Shown: positions 25,869 to 34,994, counted from the stretch's first letter. The stretch: DNA of 64,000 nucleotides from Moritella sp. F3 (GCF_015082335.1 NZ_BLRL01000005.1:186001-250000), one strand, 5' to 3'. Notes: generated by a model from the letters alone, not told the origin. Numbers and translations: made by a program.

Positions 25869-27476
25869 ATGGATACAACTCTTATACTCTTTATTGCCAC
25901 CGCGTTCAGTTTTGGCATGTTAGTTAATCTTACGGGGTTACCACCTATGGTTGGTTTCCTATTAGCGGGTTTTGCGCTTAATTTTTATGGCTTTGAAGCG
26001 ACGGAAGGCCTACAAACATTTGCAGATCTTGGCGTTACTTTGCTGTTGTTCTCGATTGGTTTGAAATTAGATATTCGTACCTTGTTTAAAGCTGAGGTAT
26101 GGGGCGGGGCAAGTGTGCACATCTTTGCCAGCATTGCTTTTTATGCGGTGGTATTGTTTATTTTAAAACAGGTCGGTTTGACCTTCTTCACCAACCTCGA
26201 TACCTTCTCACTGGTATTGGTTGCCTTTGCATTGAGTTTTTCAAGTACGGTATTTGCAGTTAAAATTCTTGAAGAAAAGAGTGAGACTAACTCGCTCTAT
26301 GGGCGTATCGCGATTGGTATCCTGATCATGCAGGACATTTTTGCAGTGGTATTTTTAACGGTATCTGTCGGTAAGATCCCATCATTATTTGCGGTAATTC
26401 TGTTAGCGCTACCATTGATTAGACCTTTGTTGTTCAAATTATTAGACCGCGTTGGTCATGGTGAACTATTGGTCTTGTACGGTATTTTCCTTGCGTTAGT
26501 ACTGGGTGCGGGACTGTTTGAATCTGTTGGTATGAAAGCCGATTTAGGTGCCTTGATTGCCGGTATGTTATTAGCGGGTCATGCAAGTGCGAAACAGATG
26601 GCAAGAGCGCTGTTTAATATGAAAGAAATGCTGTTGGTTTGTTTCTTCTTGAGTATTGGCTTGGGTGGGCTGCCAACCATTGATCACTTGTTCGTCGCGG
26701 TGATCTTAGCGGTGGTTCTGTTTGGTAAAATAGCATTGTACTTCGTTACCTTAGCTAAATTTAAACTACGCGCGCGTACATCTCTGTTTGCGGCATTCTC
26801 ACTGGCTAACTACAGTGAATTTGGTTTGATTGTAGCGGCACTGGCGACGTATAAAGGTTGGTTATCACAGGATTGGTTGATTATCACTGCACTGGCCGTA
26901 TCATTGAGCTTTGTCATTGCTTCGTTATTAAATAAATACGCTGATGATATTTATAACCGCTTTACTAACAAGTTAGCGCGTTTTCAGGCGACAGTATTGC
27001 ACATTGAAGATCGCCCTGTGTCGCTAGGTGACGCGGAAATATTAGTCATGGGGATGGGTCGTATCGGTGCGGGTGCTTATGATGAATTGAAAACTCAATA
27101 CGGTGATAAAGTTTTAGGCCTTGATTACAATAACCAAAAGACCTTGAATCATGTTGAATTAGGCCGCCGTGTGATCACCGGTGATGCATTGGATACGGAC
27201 TTTTGGAATAAGCTAGAAATGACTGACAACATCAAATTGGTGTTATTGGCGATGCCTGATCACCATGGTAACCACTATGCGGCAGAGCAATTACAGAAAA
27301 TGGATCGTTGTGGTTTTCAAGTGGCCGCACTGGCACATTTTAAAAGTGATGAAGATGAGCTAAAAGCATTGGGGGTTAATCCGGTTTTCAACATGTACCA
27401 GGAAGCGGGTGCTGGTTTTGCTCATCATATTTGCGCTGAGTTACAGATCCCTGTTACTGGAGTACAGGCTAAATAG
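25869..27476 (+). CDS. CPA2-type monovalent cation:proton antiporter with TrkA-N domain (KefB/YbaL-like)
   Basis: A 535-aa inner-membrane antiporter. Residues 1-370 form about twelve helices of the Na+/H+ exchanger domain, with the motifs LPPMVGFLLAGF, LLFSIGLKLD and FSLANYSEFGLIVA. Residues 380-520 form a Rossmann nucleotide-binding (TrkA-N) domain with MGMGRIGAGAYDEL, which gates Kef-type channels. Likely role is potassium or sodium exchange for protons under stress. Closest by eye to the YbaL/KefB group, but shorter and lacking the TrkA-C domain, so the ion is uncertain. The DUF393 gene follows 63 bp later. Confidence 0.88.
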   Translation: MDTTLILFIATAFSFGMLVNLTGLPPMVGFLLAGFALNFYGFEATEGLQTFADLGVTLLLFSIGLKLDIRTLFKAEVWGGASVHIFASIAFYAVVLFILKQVGLTFFTNLDTFSLVLVAFALSFSSTVFAVKILEEKSETNSLYGRIAIGILIMQDIFAVVFLTVSVGKIPSLFAVILLALPLIRPLLFKLLDRVGHGELLVLYGIFLALVLGAGLFESVGMKADLGALIAGMLLAGHASAKQMARALFNMKEMLLVCFFLSIGLGGLPTIDHLFVAVILAVVLFGKIALYFVTLAKFKLRARTSLFAAFSLANYSEFGLIVAALATYKGWLSQDWLIITALAVSLSFVIASLLNKYADDIYNRFTNKLARFQATVLHIEDRPVSLGDAEILVMGMGRIGAGAYDELKTQYGDKVLGLDYNNQKTLNHVELGRRVITGDALDTDFWNKLEMTDNIKLVLLAMPDHHGNHYAAEQLQKMDRCGFQVAALAHFKSDEDELKALGVNPVFNMYQEAGAGFAHHICAELQIPVTGVQAK

Positions 27477-27539
27477 ATACATTTGGTTGCTGCTATAACA
27501 GGCTATGATTAATGAAGGGCTGTTATAAAGGTGACAACT

Positions 27540-27917
27540 GTGGATAACAAGGGGATTCAAATTACGGTTTATTATGATGGGGCTTGTCCGCGTTGTGTGA
27601 AAGACCGTGATAATTATCTGAAACTTGCTGGTCGTAATGCCCAGCAAGTATATTGGTTCGATATAACGGGGCAGGAGTCGGTGTTACTCACGTTGGGTAT
27701 AGATCCAATAAAAGCCTTAACTGAGTTGCATGTCAAAACAAGTGATGGTCGGATAGTATCTGAATTGGATGCTTATATTGAATTAATGTTGAGGGTACCG
27801 TTATTACGGCCTTTAGCTTACCTCATAGGTTTACCACTACTCAGACCTATGTTGGCGCGTACTTATCATTATCTCGTGAGCCAACGACTTAAACGTAGTG
27901 GTCGTTGGCCACACTAA
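27540..27917 (+). CDS. DUF393 thiol-disulfide oxidoreductase-like protein
   Basis: A 125-aa protein of the DUF393 family, identified by the N-terminal motif VYYDGACPRCVKDRD, in which CPRC resembles a thioredoxin active site, and by the C-terminal RPLAYLIGLPLLRPML helix. The family is thought to be thiol-disulfide oxidoreductases, although substrates are unknown. The frame is open to GTG 27531; GTG 27540 is preferred because AAAGG lies 8 bp upstream. Probably co-transcribed with the antiporter. Confidence 0.85.
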   Translation: MDNKGIQITVYYDGACPRCVKDRDNYLKLAGRNAQQVYWFDITGQESVLLTLGIDPIKALTELHVKTSDGRIVSELDAYIELMLRVPLLRPLAYLIGLPLLRPMLARTYHYLVSQRLKRSGRWPH

Positions 27918-27943
27918 CTTTATCTATTCACGAGAGTATTTAA

Positions 27944-28729
27944 CTAGGCATCCCCTGCATCGACACGTTTTTGGTTTGCGCCAATCATGTTGTAGATATC
28001 ATATCGCCAAAAACCAATCCATTCGTGCAGAGCAAAGTCAGTCAGGGCAAAATTATAACCTAGTGGCAGCCATGATACTTGTGCTGACATATAATCGGCT
28101 CTGATAGGCGTTGCACGTACGCCGAAGTGTTCAAAATACAGCTGGCTGCGTTTGATGTGTAATCCTGATGAAACTAACACAGTATTGTCGAAATTACCCT
28201 TACTGAGTATTTCACTGGTAAATTGCGCATTTTGCCACGTGTTAAGGCTGTTTGCTTCGGTAATAATGTCAGCAGAGTTAATGCCAATTTTCACTAAACG
28301 TTGTTTATAAACAACTGCTTCTGTCGTGCCTAATTTATGGGTATCACCACCACTGACAATGATCTTACATTGCTGTTCTTCGCCTATGCATTCGTTGTAA
28401 AGCTTTGCGGCCTCGTAGATACGTCCAAAAGCATGGAAAGGCGGTTCGATATTATTAACCTTATTCGCAGTATCATCAATATGGTCATCGACTTTTTCTA
28501 AACCTGCGCCGAGTACAATAATGGCGTTATTATTTTGCCATTGTATTGTTGGCTTTTGCGCGTAATCCTGCTGAAGTTTATCCAGTAAATACTTAGGAAT
28601 AACGCCTGTACTGATGAGTAGAGTGAGTAACACCGTGATGCATAATACGACTGACTTGGTGCGGTGACAGTTAAAGAAACGCAGTAATAAAAAGATGATA
28701 ATAAGTAAAGAGATAAGCAGCAGGCTCAT
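27944..28729 (-). CDS. YdcF/ElyC-family (DUF218) membrane-anchored protein
   Basis: A 261-aa protein with two N-terminal membrane helices (about residues 1-18 and 25-42) and a periplasmic DUF218 domain. The domain shows IIVLGAGLE, KIIVSGGD with a conserved ETxA-like EAVVYKQRL, and LVSSGLHIKRSQLYFEHFGV. This is the architecture of E. coli ElyC and SanA/YdcF relatives, implicated in envelope and peptidoglycan assembly. Start 28729 is chosen for its AAGGAAA site. Single gene, convergent with the DUF393 gene. Confidence 0.82.
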   Translation of the reverse strand: MSLLLISLLIIIFLLLRFFNCHRTKSVVLCITVLLTLLISTGVIPKYLLDKLQQDYAQKPTIQWQNNNAIIVLGAGLEKVDDHIDDTANKVNNIEPPFHAFGRIYEAAKLYNECIGEEQQCKIIVSGGDTHKLGTTEAVVYKQRLVKIGINSADIITEANSLNTWQNAQFTSEILSKGNFDNTVLVSSGLHIKRSQLYFEHFGVRATPIRADYMSAQVSWLPLGYNFALTDFALHEWIGFWRYDIYNMIGANQKRVDAGDA

Positions 28730-28902
28730 TGATTTTCCTTGTTGAAGTACGAAAACACAGAATTTCATCGCAGTATAAAGCAATAAAATAATTTATCATT
28801 GTTTAGGCGTCTGGTCGGATGCTTTTAAATAACTGAAATTTAATATTAATATGAGTATCTTGCTCTTATACTGTGGCACATAAGCTTAATTAAGGACTGA
28901 TT

Positions 28903-29793
28903 ATGGATAATTCAACACGACAGGGATATTTGGCTGCATTTGGCGCAGTGCTGATCTGGTCAGGGTTTATTTTAGTGTCACGCATGGGCGGGATCAGCGA
29001 GTTGTTGTCTTATGATGTTATAGCCATTCGTTATGTCACGTGTGCGGCTTTAGTGTTTCCTTTCTGGCTGTTTAGATTTCGATTCAAATTGTGGCAACCC
29101 AAGTTTATTATCTGCAGCCTATTTGGCGGCTTGGGCTATGCGTTATTTGCTTTCCAAGGTTTTGAAACCACACCGGGTTCGCAATCTGCGGTGTTGCTAC
29201 CTGGCTTGATCCCGGTGATGATTATTACGTTGTCTGTGGTGATGAATAAGCAAAAACACCCTTGGAGTAAATGGCTCGGCGTTGGCATTATTACGCTGGG
29301 CATTGTTGTGTTGTTTTTACAAGAGTTTCTTGCTCAAGGGATGTTATCTATTGGTCATTTAAGTTTGACTGGCGCGGCGTTCTGCTGGGGCATATTTTCG
29401 GTGTTGTTAAGCCGCTGGCAAGTCACGCCTTGGCAAGCGACCGCGAGCCTCGCTATGATCACCTGCAGCATTTACATGCCGATTTATTTGCTGTTTCTAC
29501 CGACTAATATCAGCTTGGAATTGATTAACGCTGGATTGTGGCGCGATATGTTACTGCAAAGCTTTTATCAGGGGTTCATGGCGACCATAGTTCAAATGCT
29601 GTTGTATGTACGCGCGGTGCAGATTATTGGCGCTGCGAATATGGGTACTATGATGGCAATGGTACCCGTGATTGCTGGTATCAGTGCGCTGTTTGTGTTT
29701 GATGAACCAGTTAAGCTGAGCTTGCTTATTGCGATGGCGGCGGTAAGTATCGGCGTTTGGTTTGCGAATACCCAGTATTTTAATCGTGGGTAG
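28903..29793 (+). CDS. EamA-family (DMT superfamily) transporter
   Basis: A 296-aa inner-membrane protein with ten hydrophobic helices in two EamA repeats (about residues 8-140 and 150-292). Motifs include the start GAVLIWSGFILVSRMG, the conserved end of repeat one (GVGIITLGIVVLFL) and of repeat two (MVPVIAGISALFVFDEPV). Family members export amino acids and other metabolites; the substrate here is unknown. AAGGA precedes the ATG. Single gene. Confidence 0.88.
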   Translation: MDNSTRQGYLAAFGAVLIWSGFILVSRMGGISELLSYDVIAIRYVTCAALVFPFWLFRFRFKLWQPKFIICSLFGGLGYALFAFQGFETTPGSQSAVLLPGLIPVMIITLSVVMNKQKHPWSKWLGVGIITLGIVVLFLQEFLAQGMLSIGHLSLTGAAFCWGIFSVLLSRWQVTPWQATASLAMITCSIYMPIYLLFLPTNISLELINAGLWRDMLLQSFYQGFMATIVQMLLYVRAVQIIGAANMGTMMAMVPVIAGISALFVFDEPVKLSLLIAMAAVSIGVWFANTQYFNRG

Positions 29794-29878
29794 GGGATGG
29801 ACTGAATTTTAATATAGCAAACATGTTAAACTGAGTCGGCTATTTAATAACATGAACAAATCAATGATAAGGAATAAA

Positions 29879-30052
29879 ATGGAAATTAGCATCGACGATA
29901 TTATGAATATGGAGATAGAAACACCACCTCCGCTAGCTGTTCAAGAAAATATCGTTGAAGACATCACACGATTAATGTCTGAAGGTAAAAGTCAGGCCGA
30001 AGTGCTTCATTTAGTATTTGGATATTCTAAGATGGGCAATAAAGTTAGCTAA
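29879..30052 (+). CDS. Small conserved-type protein of unknown function
   Basis: A 57-aa acidic protein beginning MEISIDDIMNME, with no signal peptide or membrane segment. The end (GKSQAEVLHLVFGYSKMG) looks like a small helical domain. The start is taken at 29879 because AAGGAA lies 5 bp upstream; a longer frame to 29852 exists without a ribosome site. I recognise no family. It opens a patchy accessory section (29.8-32.5 kb). Confidence 0.55.
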   Translation: MEISIDDIMNMEIETPPPLAVQENIVEDITRLMSEGKSQAEVLHLVFGYSKMGNKVS

Positions 30053-30173
30053 GTCTTAGATTTACAAAAGAGGATCAAAACAGCTAAAGAAAAGCACCAA
30101 AAGCTATACAATACTCGAGTTGCAAGATCGCAGCATGGATACTCATTCACAGAAAACTTCAAAGTAGTCACAT

Positions 30174-30668
30174 ATGTTTAAAGATTTTGATTTCACCACA
30201 GAATACACCCTCGACAAGCCCTTTTTTGCTGAGTGTTATGGTCAAACTAACCGTCCTGCTAAATTTCCAAAAGCCTATTTTAAAGGAATAATTTTTCTTA
30301 TTTTTGGTGTGGTTTTAGTGAAGTTTGAGCTATTGCCCAGCGGTTACGTTGGTTGGTTCTTTATTGCTTTGAGTATCATTGAGGCGTTCAGTATTTATTT
30401 TAAGAGAAGCTGGTGGTTATGCCGACAAAAGTTCAGCTTGAACTCAGGCAGTAAAGTGGTATTTCAGGGTGACGCTAACGGTGTGAGTTATAAAAACGGT
30501 AAAAACACCCGCAATATCGCATGGACTGAAATCGACCAACTTCAACAAACCGATTTAGGGTTTATCCTTCATATGGGAAAACAGCGCCAATACGTCAGTA
30601 AATCTTGCTTAAGTGATGAAGTGATTGCGTTCATGGTAGAGCAGCACGCAGTATCAAAAATGAACTAG
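30174..30668 (+). CDS. YcxB-like membrane protein
   Basis: A 164-aa protein with two adjacent hydrophobic segments (residues about 38-56 and 59-76) followed by a soluble beta-rich part containing VSYKNGKNTRNIAWTEIDQL, which is the pattern of YcxB-like C-terminal domains. These proteins are of unknown function, common in accessory DNA and often single genes. No RBS of note; the ATG is preceded by CAAAGTAGTCACAT. Neighbours give no clue. Confidence 0.65.
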   Translation: MFKDFDFTTEYTLDKPFFAECYGQTNRPAKFPKAYFKGIIFLIFGVVLVKFELLPSGYVGWFFIALSIIEAFSIYFKRSWWLCRQKFSLNSGSKVVFQGDANGVSYKNGKNTRNIAWTEIDQLQQTDLGFILHMGKQRQYVSKSCLSDEVIAFMVEQHAVSKMN

Positions 30669-30812
30669 CGTCAATGCGTGCAAAATAGAGGTAATACAGC
30701 GAATACGGTCAGGCCTTGCATTTTGCTTTTGATAAAAGTCGTTTAGTTTCTAGCTAAGGGTGTAGTGGATGAGAGGATTTGGCTAGCCACATATAGGCTA
30801 GCTGAATAATTT

Positions 30813-31150
30813 TCAGTCCATTCGGGTAATAAAGGTTTGCTCGTCATCCACAAAAGCTACAAAGCCGCCGTGATGATAAATACCCGACCACGCCCTTCAA
30901 CTAGGCAGGCAAGCTGTGGGTTCAAATCTTCTTCGTTATCCTGGCTTTGAAAAGTGCCGGTATCGGTAATTACGCCCCTGAGTGTAGGCAAATATCCATA
31001 AGTGCGCTTGGCTTGATCAATCAGGTTCAATTCGCTGGCGGTAGAGAAGCAAAAGGTGATCGCACCAGCTTCTTCGATAAATATAGTTTTCAGTTCTTCA
31101 AAAGCTGTAATCACCAGCCAGTCGATGCCGTTAACATGATGGATTAACAT
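30813..31150 (-). pseudogene. Frameshifted small conserved-type gene
   Basis: The open frame from 31150 encodes 97 residues (MLIHHVNGIDWLVIT...) and stops at 30857. Shifting one frame near 30895 continues the protein sensibly to 30813 with IYHHGGFVAFVDDEQ then TFITRMD, giving about 111 residues in total. The in-frame ending VFIITAAL is out of keeping with the rest, so a single-base indel has probably truncated the gene. No signal peptide; family not recognised. It could also be a sequencing error. Confidence 0.55.
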
Positions 31151-31282
31151 AGAGTTTCTCGGTTATTTTGGTGCGGAGATTTTATCACTATTAGGGGATA
31201 ATGTCGTAGAGATTTAGTTGCTAAAGTTATTTCCGGACATTCATTAGGTCAACTTGAAACACGTCTTTGTTCATCTCCTTCC

Positions 31283-31455
31283 AACTACAGTGCTCACTCG
31301 ATGAGGCGAACCAAAGCGACATTAGTCTATGCAAAAACGAAAAATATTCGAGCGGTGCAGCTTTTACTGGAACATACAAAGGTAGAAACACGATCCGCTA
31401 CCTTGGCGTTGAATTAGAAGACGCATTGTTACTTTCAGAAGGTACTGATTGTTAG
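31283..31455 (+). pseudogene. Tyrosine recombinase (phage-type integrase), C-terminal remnant
   Basis: In one frame the DNA encodes HSMRRTKATLVYAKTKN then IRAVQLLLEHTKVE, the catalytic HxxR and LLxH segments of a tyrosine recombinase. About 31385 the frame must shift to read TIRYLGVELEDALLLSE, which contains the catalytic tyrosine region, to a stop at 31455. The N-terminal two thirds is missing. So this is the broken end of a site-specific recombinase. The gap 31151-31866 otherwise holds AT-rich DNA with no gene I can support. Confidence 0.75.
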
Positions 31456-31866
31456 TCGAAAGGAACCCTATTTTGTTGGGGGCCAATTAACCGCGATTCT
31501 GACAAATTCTTGCCCCAAAGTGGCTTAGAGTATCTACTCACCAAGTATTTATCCACATCAATTTACCATACATTTTATCATGCAAAATTTACCAACTAAG
31601 TTAATCCTACTTATGTGTAATGAAAAAACTAAATAGGCTGATTTTATACAGCGTTATTGATATTTCGGTGAACGCAGTCTCAATTTTTCAAAATGCAGTC
31701 AGCTTTATCTTGTAGACTCAGTTTAATGTCAATATAATCAATTATATAGTTAGCCTTGTATATAACTTATAAGGTTAAATAAATAATTTACAGGACGGTT
31801 CATTTTCCCATAAACATGTGATTAATAAATTTGAAGTATAATCTAATTTTATTGAGGTGAATTAAT

Positions 31867-32256
31867 TTGAAAAATCAAGAGTCCTGTTATACAAATGCTA
31901 TGTTTAAAAGGCTTATGACTACACCTCAAATACGTTACATTTTATTGTTGCCAGTTATTTTTTCTATAATGTGGTACGAGAAAGGGTTTGATATAGCCGT
32001 CACGTGCATCTGGATTGCAACGTACATGATTGCTGGCCTTTATGTTTCTATGAAAGCGGTGGGAGGTACTTGGATTAAAAACCCCTTGGTTGCGCCATGG
32101 CAATACTTAGGTTTAACTTACTGCTTTTTATATGCCATTTATTGGTCTGTGGTGATTGGCTTAGACCGAAAGATGGTGCTTTTGTTAAGCCCATTTATCT
32201 TTGCTTGTGTGATAGTCTTTATAGTAAAATTTTTCGTACGCCTTGAACAGAATTAA
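31867..32256 (+). CDS. Small inner-membrane protein of unknown function
   Basis: A 129-aa protein with about four hydrophobic segments (residues 23-40, 43-62, 78-97, 101-121), and charged ends. No family recognised. The start codon is TTG at 31867, well supported by GAGGTGA six bases upstream. It is followed within 4 bp of its stop by an attC-like inverted structure, which is how integron gene cassettes are arranged. The surrounding DNA is AT-rich and lacks other genes. Confidence 0.6.
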   Translation: MKNQESCYTNAMFKRLMTTPQIRYILLLPVIFSIMWYEKGFDIAVTCIWIATYMIAGLYVSMKAVGGTWIKNPLVAPWQYLGLTYCFLYAIYWSVVIGLDRKMVLLLSPFIFACVIVFIVKFFVRLEQN

Positions 32257-32259
32257 ACA

Positions 32260-32353
32260 TGACAAACAGCTAAATTAAGCTTCACCAAGTTGTCACGCCA
32301 TTTTCGTGAAAATCGTCCGCCCAGCATTTACTTCACATATTAGCTGGACGTTA
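32260..32353. other. attC-like recombination site (integron cassette)
   Basis: TGAC (32260-32263), a 3-base gap and CAGCTAA (32267-32273) on the left pair with TTAGCTG (32340-32346), a 3-base gap and GTTA (32350-32353) on the right. This double-box geometry, with a 3-base spacer on each side, is that of Vibrio-type attC sites, and the GACGTTA end matches the cleaved R' box. The middle is less self-complementary than usual and only one site was found. Confidence 0.35.
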
Positions 32354-32505
32354 ATCTCAATTTAGGCATATTTTCTGTAATGCTAACACTACTATTTAAA
32401 GTTTAAACTCCAAGCCAAACTCCTCAAAAACCAACACTGCCAATAGCATAAATACTATATCTCAGGTAAAGTTATTACCTCTAAAGTAATGCAGGATGCA
32501 ACACT

Positions 32506-32712
32506 ATGCCGTATATCAATATTAAAATCACTGATGAACAAGTCACTAAAGAGCAAAAAGCCCAGTTAATCGCAGGGGCAACGCAATTGCTGGTGGATGT
32601 ATTAGGGAAGAATCCGAAAACCACCGTTGTCGTGATCGATGAAGTGAATACGGATAACTGGGGTATCGGTGGCGAAGTGGTGACTGAACTCCGCCAAAAA
32701 GCTAAAACTTAA
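32506..32712 (+). CDS. 4-oxalocrotonate tautomerase family protein
   Basis: A 68-aa enzyme of the tautomerase family. The catalytic Pro2 follows the initiator Met (MPYINIKITDEQVTKEQK), and the region VVVIDEVNTDNWGIGG carries the conserved central motif. Family members are homohexamers that catalyse keto-enol shifts in aromatic degradation or act on unknown substrates. AGGA precedes the ATG. Convergent with the LysR gene; no aromatic-degradation genes are near, so the role is open. Confidence 0.88.
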   Translation: MPYINIKITDEQVTKEQKAQLIAGATQLLVDVLGKNPKTTVVVIDEVNTDNWGIGGEVVTELRQKAKT

Positions 32713-32744
32713 CGTTATAGATCGTTATATAAAGCCGCCATAAA

Positions 32745-33659
32745 TTACCCAAGCCGCTTGGCAATAGCCTCTATGGCCATCGTCACGCCAATCGGCACCG
32801 CAGCTTGATAAGAATGCAATGCATAGACATTGACCTTGTCGAGTTGATGGTCTGGTAACAGCTCTGCCAATGTATTGTTATGCTTGGCAAAGATAAAGTC
32901 CGGAATAATACCAACACCAAAACCTTGTTCTAGCATACTCAAACAGGTGGGCAGGGTATTAGCCTTATGATGGGTTTTAAAATTAAGTTCAACGCGTGGT
33001 GTGCCATTCCTATTTGAGCCACTTTTATCACTGCGACTGTTCTTACGACTAAAGCTGTGATGAATCGATTTTTCTTGCCAGTGATTAGCAACGTATCTGA
33101 TATTCTCCACTTCTAATGCCGCTATATCTGCTTGGTGGTTGTTAATCGTTGCGACTGAACCACACAGCACATCCCTAAAGTCACCAATACGTTTTTGTTT
33201 GAGGTTACTTACCTTTGATTCGCCAACGCGTATTGCTATATCAATGCCTTCTTGCATCAAGTCAGAGCGACCATCATGGCTAATCAGTTCCAGCTCAACA
33301 TCAGGATAGGCATGAAAGACTTCGTGCAGCGCAGGCAACACCAAATGATCCATTAACGCATGTGGTGCAGTGATCTTAATTAACCCTTGCGGGGAAACTT
33401 GCAATTGCTGAGCGTCTTGCCAAGCTTGCTCGGCAAGTTCATGCATGGTGCAGCATTGTTGATAAAAGTGCTCACCTGCGGTTGTCAGGCTCTGCTTACG
33501 CGTAGTACGTTTAAGCAAGGTAACAGCAAGCTCTGACTCCAATTGTTTAAGGTGTTGGCTGACAACCGACTTCGATACGTCTAGCTTTTCTGCTGCTTTG
33601 GTTATCGAACCGAGTTTGACGACATACATGAATACCGTCATCTGTTTCAATTTACTCAT
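32745..33659 (-). CDS. LysR-family transcriptional regulator
   Basis: A 304-aa regulator with an N-terminal winged helix-turn-helix (residues 1-60: KLGSITKAAEKLDVSKSVVSQHLKQLE) and a two-lobed effector-binding domain (90-300). An atypical insert around residues 200-225 (HSFSRKNSRSDKSGSN) is Ser/Arg-rich and looks like a linker expansion. It is divergent from the NTF2-like gene at 33835, its likely target, with 175 bp between the starts. Effector unknown. Confidence 0.9.
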   Translation of the reverse strand: MSKLKQMTVFMYVVKLGSITKAAEKLDVSKSVVSQHLKQLESELAVTLLKRTTRKQSLTTAGEHFYQQCCTMHELAEQAWQDAQQLQVSPQGLIKITAPHALMDHLVLPALHEVFHAYPDVELELISHDGRSDLMQEGIDIAIRVGESKVSNLKQKRIGDFRDVLCGSVATINNHQADIAALEVENIRYVANHWQEKSIHHSFSRKNSRSDKSGSNRNGTPRVELNFKTHHKANTLPTCLSMLEQGFGVGIIPDFIFAKHNNTLAELLPDHQLDKVNVYALHSYQAAVPIGVTMAIEAIAKRLG

Positions 33660-33834
33660 GGTTTATGCTTACCTAATATCATTTAGCGCTGTTGGTTATG
33701 ACTATTGGCTACGGCTATTGTTCTGTTTATTTTAACAGTGTTTTCTAATTAGTCTGTTTTTGTTTGTTAATTATAACGCTAAAGTAACGCCATACACTTA
33801 TATAACAGCCAGATACTTCATCGGAGCAAGAACA

Positions 33835-34209
33835 ATGACACAAGATCAAATCTTAGCAGCATGTAAAACAGCAATCACAGCATGGCAGACCGCTTTTAAC
33901 CATCAAGATGCAGCAGGTTGTGCTGCGCAATATGAAGAAGGGACTGTGATGCACGCGCGTCCGTTTGGCACATTCACTGGTCGTGAAGAGATCCAAACAT
34001 TTTGGCAAGGTATCATAGATCAAGGTTTTAACGATGTTGATTACACAGACGTTGAATGGGTAGCGATGAATGACGACAGCTATGTATTAACAGCTAAATG
34101 GACAATGAATAAAGCATTTGGCGAAGTTCACCACGAACAATGGCGTATTCAAGCAGATGGCAGCGCGTTATTAGCGGCTGATGACTTTGAAGTACAAGGA
34201 GAACGCTAA
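33835..34209 (+). CDS. SnoaL/NTF2-like fold protein
   Basis: A 124-aa protein of the SnoaL-like (NTF2 fold) superfamily: an alpha-helical start (KTAITAWQTAFNHQDAAGC), then YEEGTVMHARPFGTFTGREEIQTFW, typical of these cone-shaped enzymes or binding proteins, ending in LAADDFEVQ. Start 33835 is taken since CGGAG precedes it; the frame extends to 33760 without support. Possibly controlled by the divergent LysR gene. Ligand unknown. Confidence 0.8.
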   Translation: MTQDQILAACKTAITAWQTAFNHQDAAGCAAQYEEGTVMHARPFGTFTGREEIQTFWQGIIDQGFNDVDYTDVEWVAMNDDSYVLTAKWTMNKAFGEVHHEQWRIQADGSALLAADDFEVQGER

Positions 34210-34253
34210 ACACTATTTTCAGTGTTAGTTTGAGACAGTATTTTGTAGAATGA

Positions 34254-34289
34254 AAAAAGACGAGCGATAGCAATATCACTCGTCTTTTT
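34254..34289. terminator. Bidirectional intrinsic terminator
   Basis: A perfect 11-bp stem (34254-34264 with 34279-34289), a 14-base loop, A-run on the left and T-run on the right. It serves the SnoaL-like gene and the convergent oxygenase gene. Confidence 0.85.
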
Positions 34290-34337
34290 ATACTTGGATC
34301 ACAGGTATAGCAGCGTGATAGCTGTATTGAGAACAGC

Positions 34338-34994
34338 CTATGAGGTTGGGTCTATGGTGCCAGCAATTGAATTGTTCGTTCTAAACCAGCCTGCAATTGA
34401 ATAACGCTCAGACTCAGCTGCAAGTACTTCATGTGGAAAACGTTCACTTTCAAATACCACCAAGGTACCTGCTTTTGGTGATACGCGTGCGATCACATCA
34501 TCTGAATCTTGTGCATAGACAAGTAACTCGCCGCCAGCATCTGGTGTATTGAGATAGCAGACAGTCGTAAACACGCGGTTAGATTTACCTTTAAACGCAT
34601 CCAGATGTTTTTGATAAAAGTCACCGACTTCATATTTTGCGTAATGACATTCGTAATCAAACAAGCCTAAGTAAAAATTGCGATTAACTTCCAGTCTAAT
34701 CTCATCCGTTAGCGCCATGAAATCAGCTTGTGCAGGACTTGATCCTGTTAACCATAGCGTCTTATCTTTGCGTATTTGTTTGTTTAATTGTGAATCTTGA
34801 TGACGACCTATACCTGCCGCTTTAAAATCAGGTTGGTTTTCAAGACAATCTGCCAGTAATGCTTCAATAACACCTTCTGGAAATGCATCTTCGATGACTG
34901 CGTAGCCATGCTCATGGATATTATCTAAAATGGTATCCATCGTTGCACGAAAGTTATTTTTTGAGGTTATTTGTTCTGTTTCCACATTGGTCAT
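34338..34994 (-). CDS. 2-oxoglutarate/Fe(II)-dependent oxygenase (SM-20/P4H type)
   Basis: A 218-aa oxygenase with a double-stranded beta-helix. The iron ligands are H and D in KHLDAF (HxD) and H in RFPHEVLA, with the 2-oxoglutarate-binding Arg in ERYSIAGWFRTN. The segment YLNTPDAGGELLVY is typical of prolyl-4-hydroxylase-like proteins. It probably hydroxylates a protein or small molecule, unknown here. The first ~17 residues are poorly supported by a ribosome site; ATG at MDTILDN is an alternative start. Monocistronic. Confidence 0.82.
   Translation of the reverse strand: MTNVETEQITSKNNFRATMDTILDNIHEHGYAVIEDAFPEGVIEALLADCLENQPDFKAAGIGRHQDSQLNKQIRKDKTLWLTGSSPAQADFMALTDEIRLEVNRNFYLGLFDYECHYAKYEVGDFYQKHLDAFKGKSNRVFTTVCYLNTPDAGGELLVYAQDSDDVIARVSPKAGTLVVFESERFPHEVLAAESERYSIAGWFRTNNSIAGTIDPTS

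Noticed and set aside
31283..31455. Recombinase remnant as an integron integrase IntI next to the attC-like site
   Set aside because: The C-terminal motifs (RYLGVELEDALLLSE) differ from IntI, so it does not support an integron platform here.
31640..31660. A GCGTTA word that could be the end of an earlier attC site
   Set aside because: No matching left box (TAAC plus complement) lies within 60-150 bp upstream.
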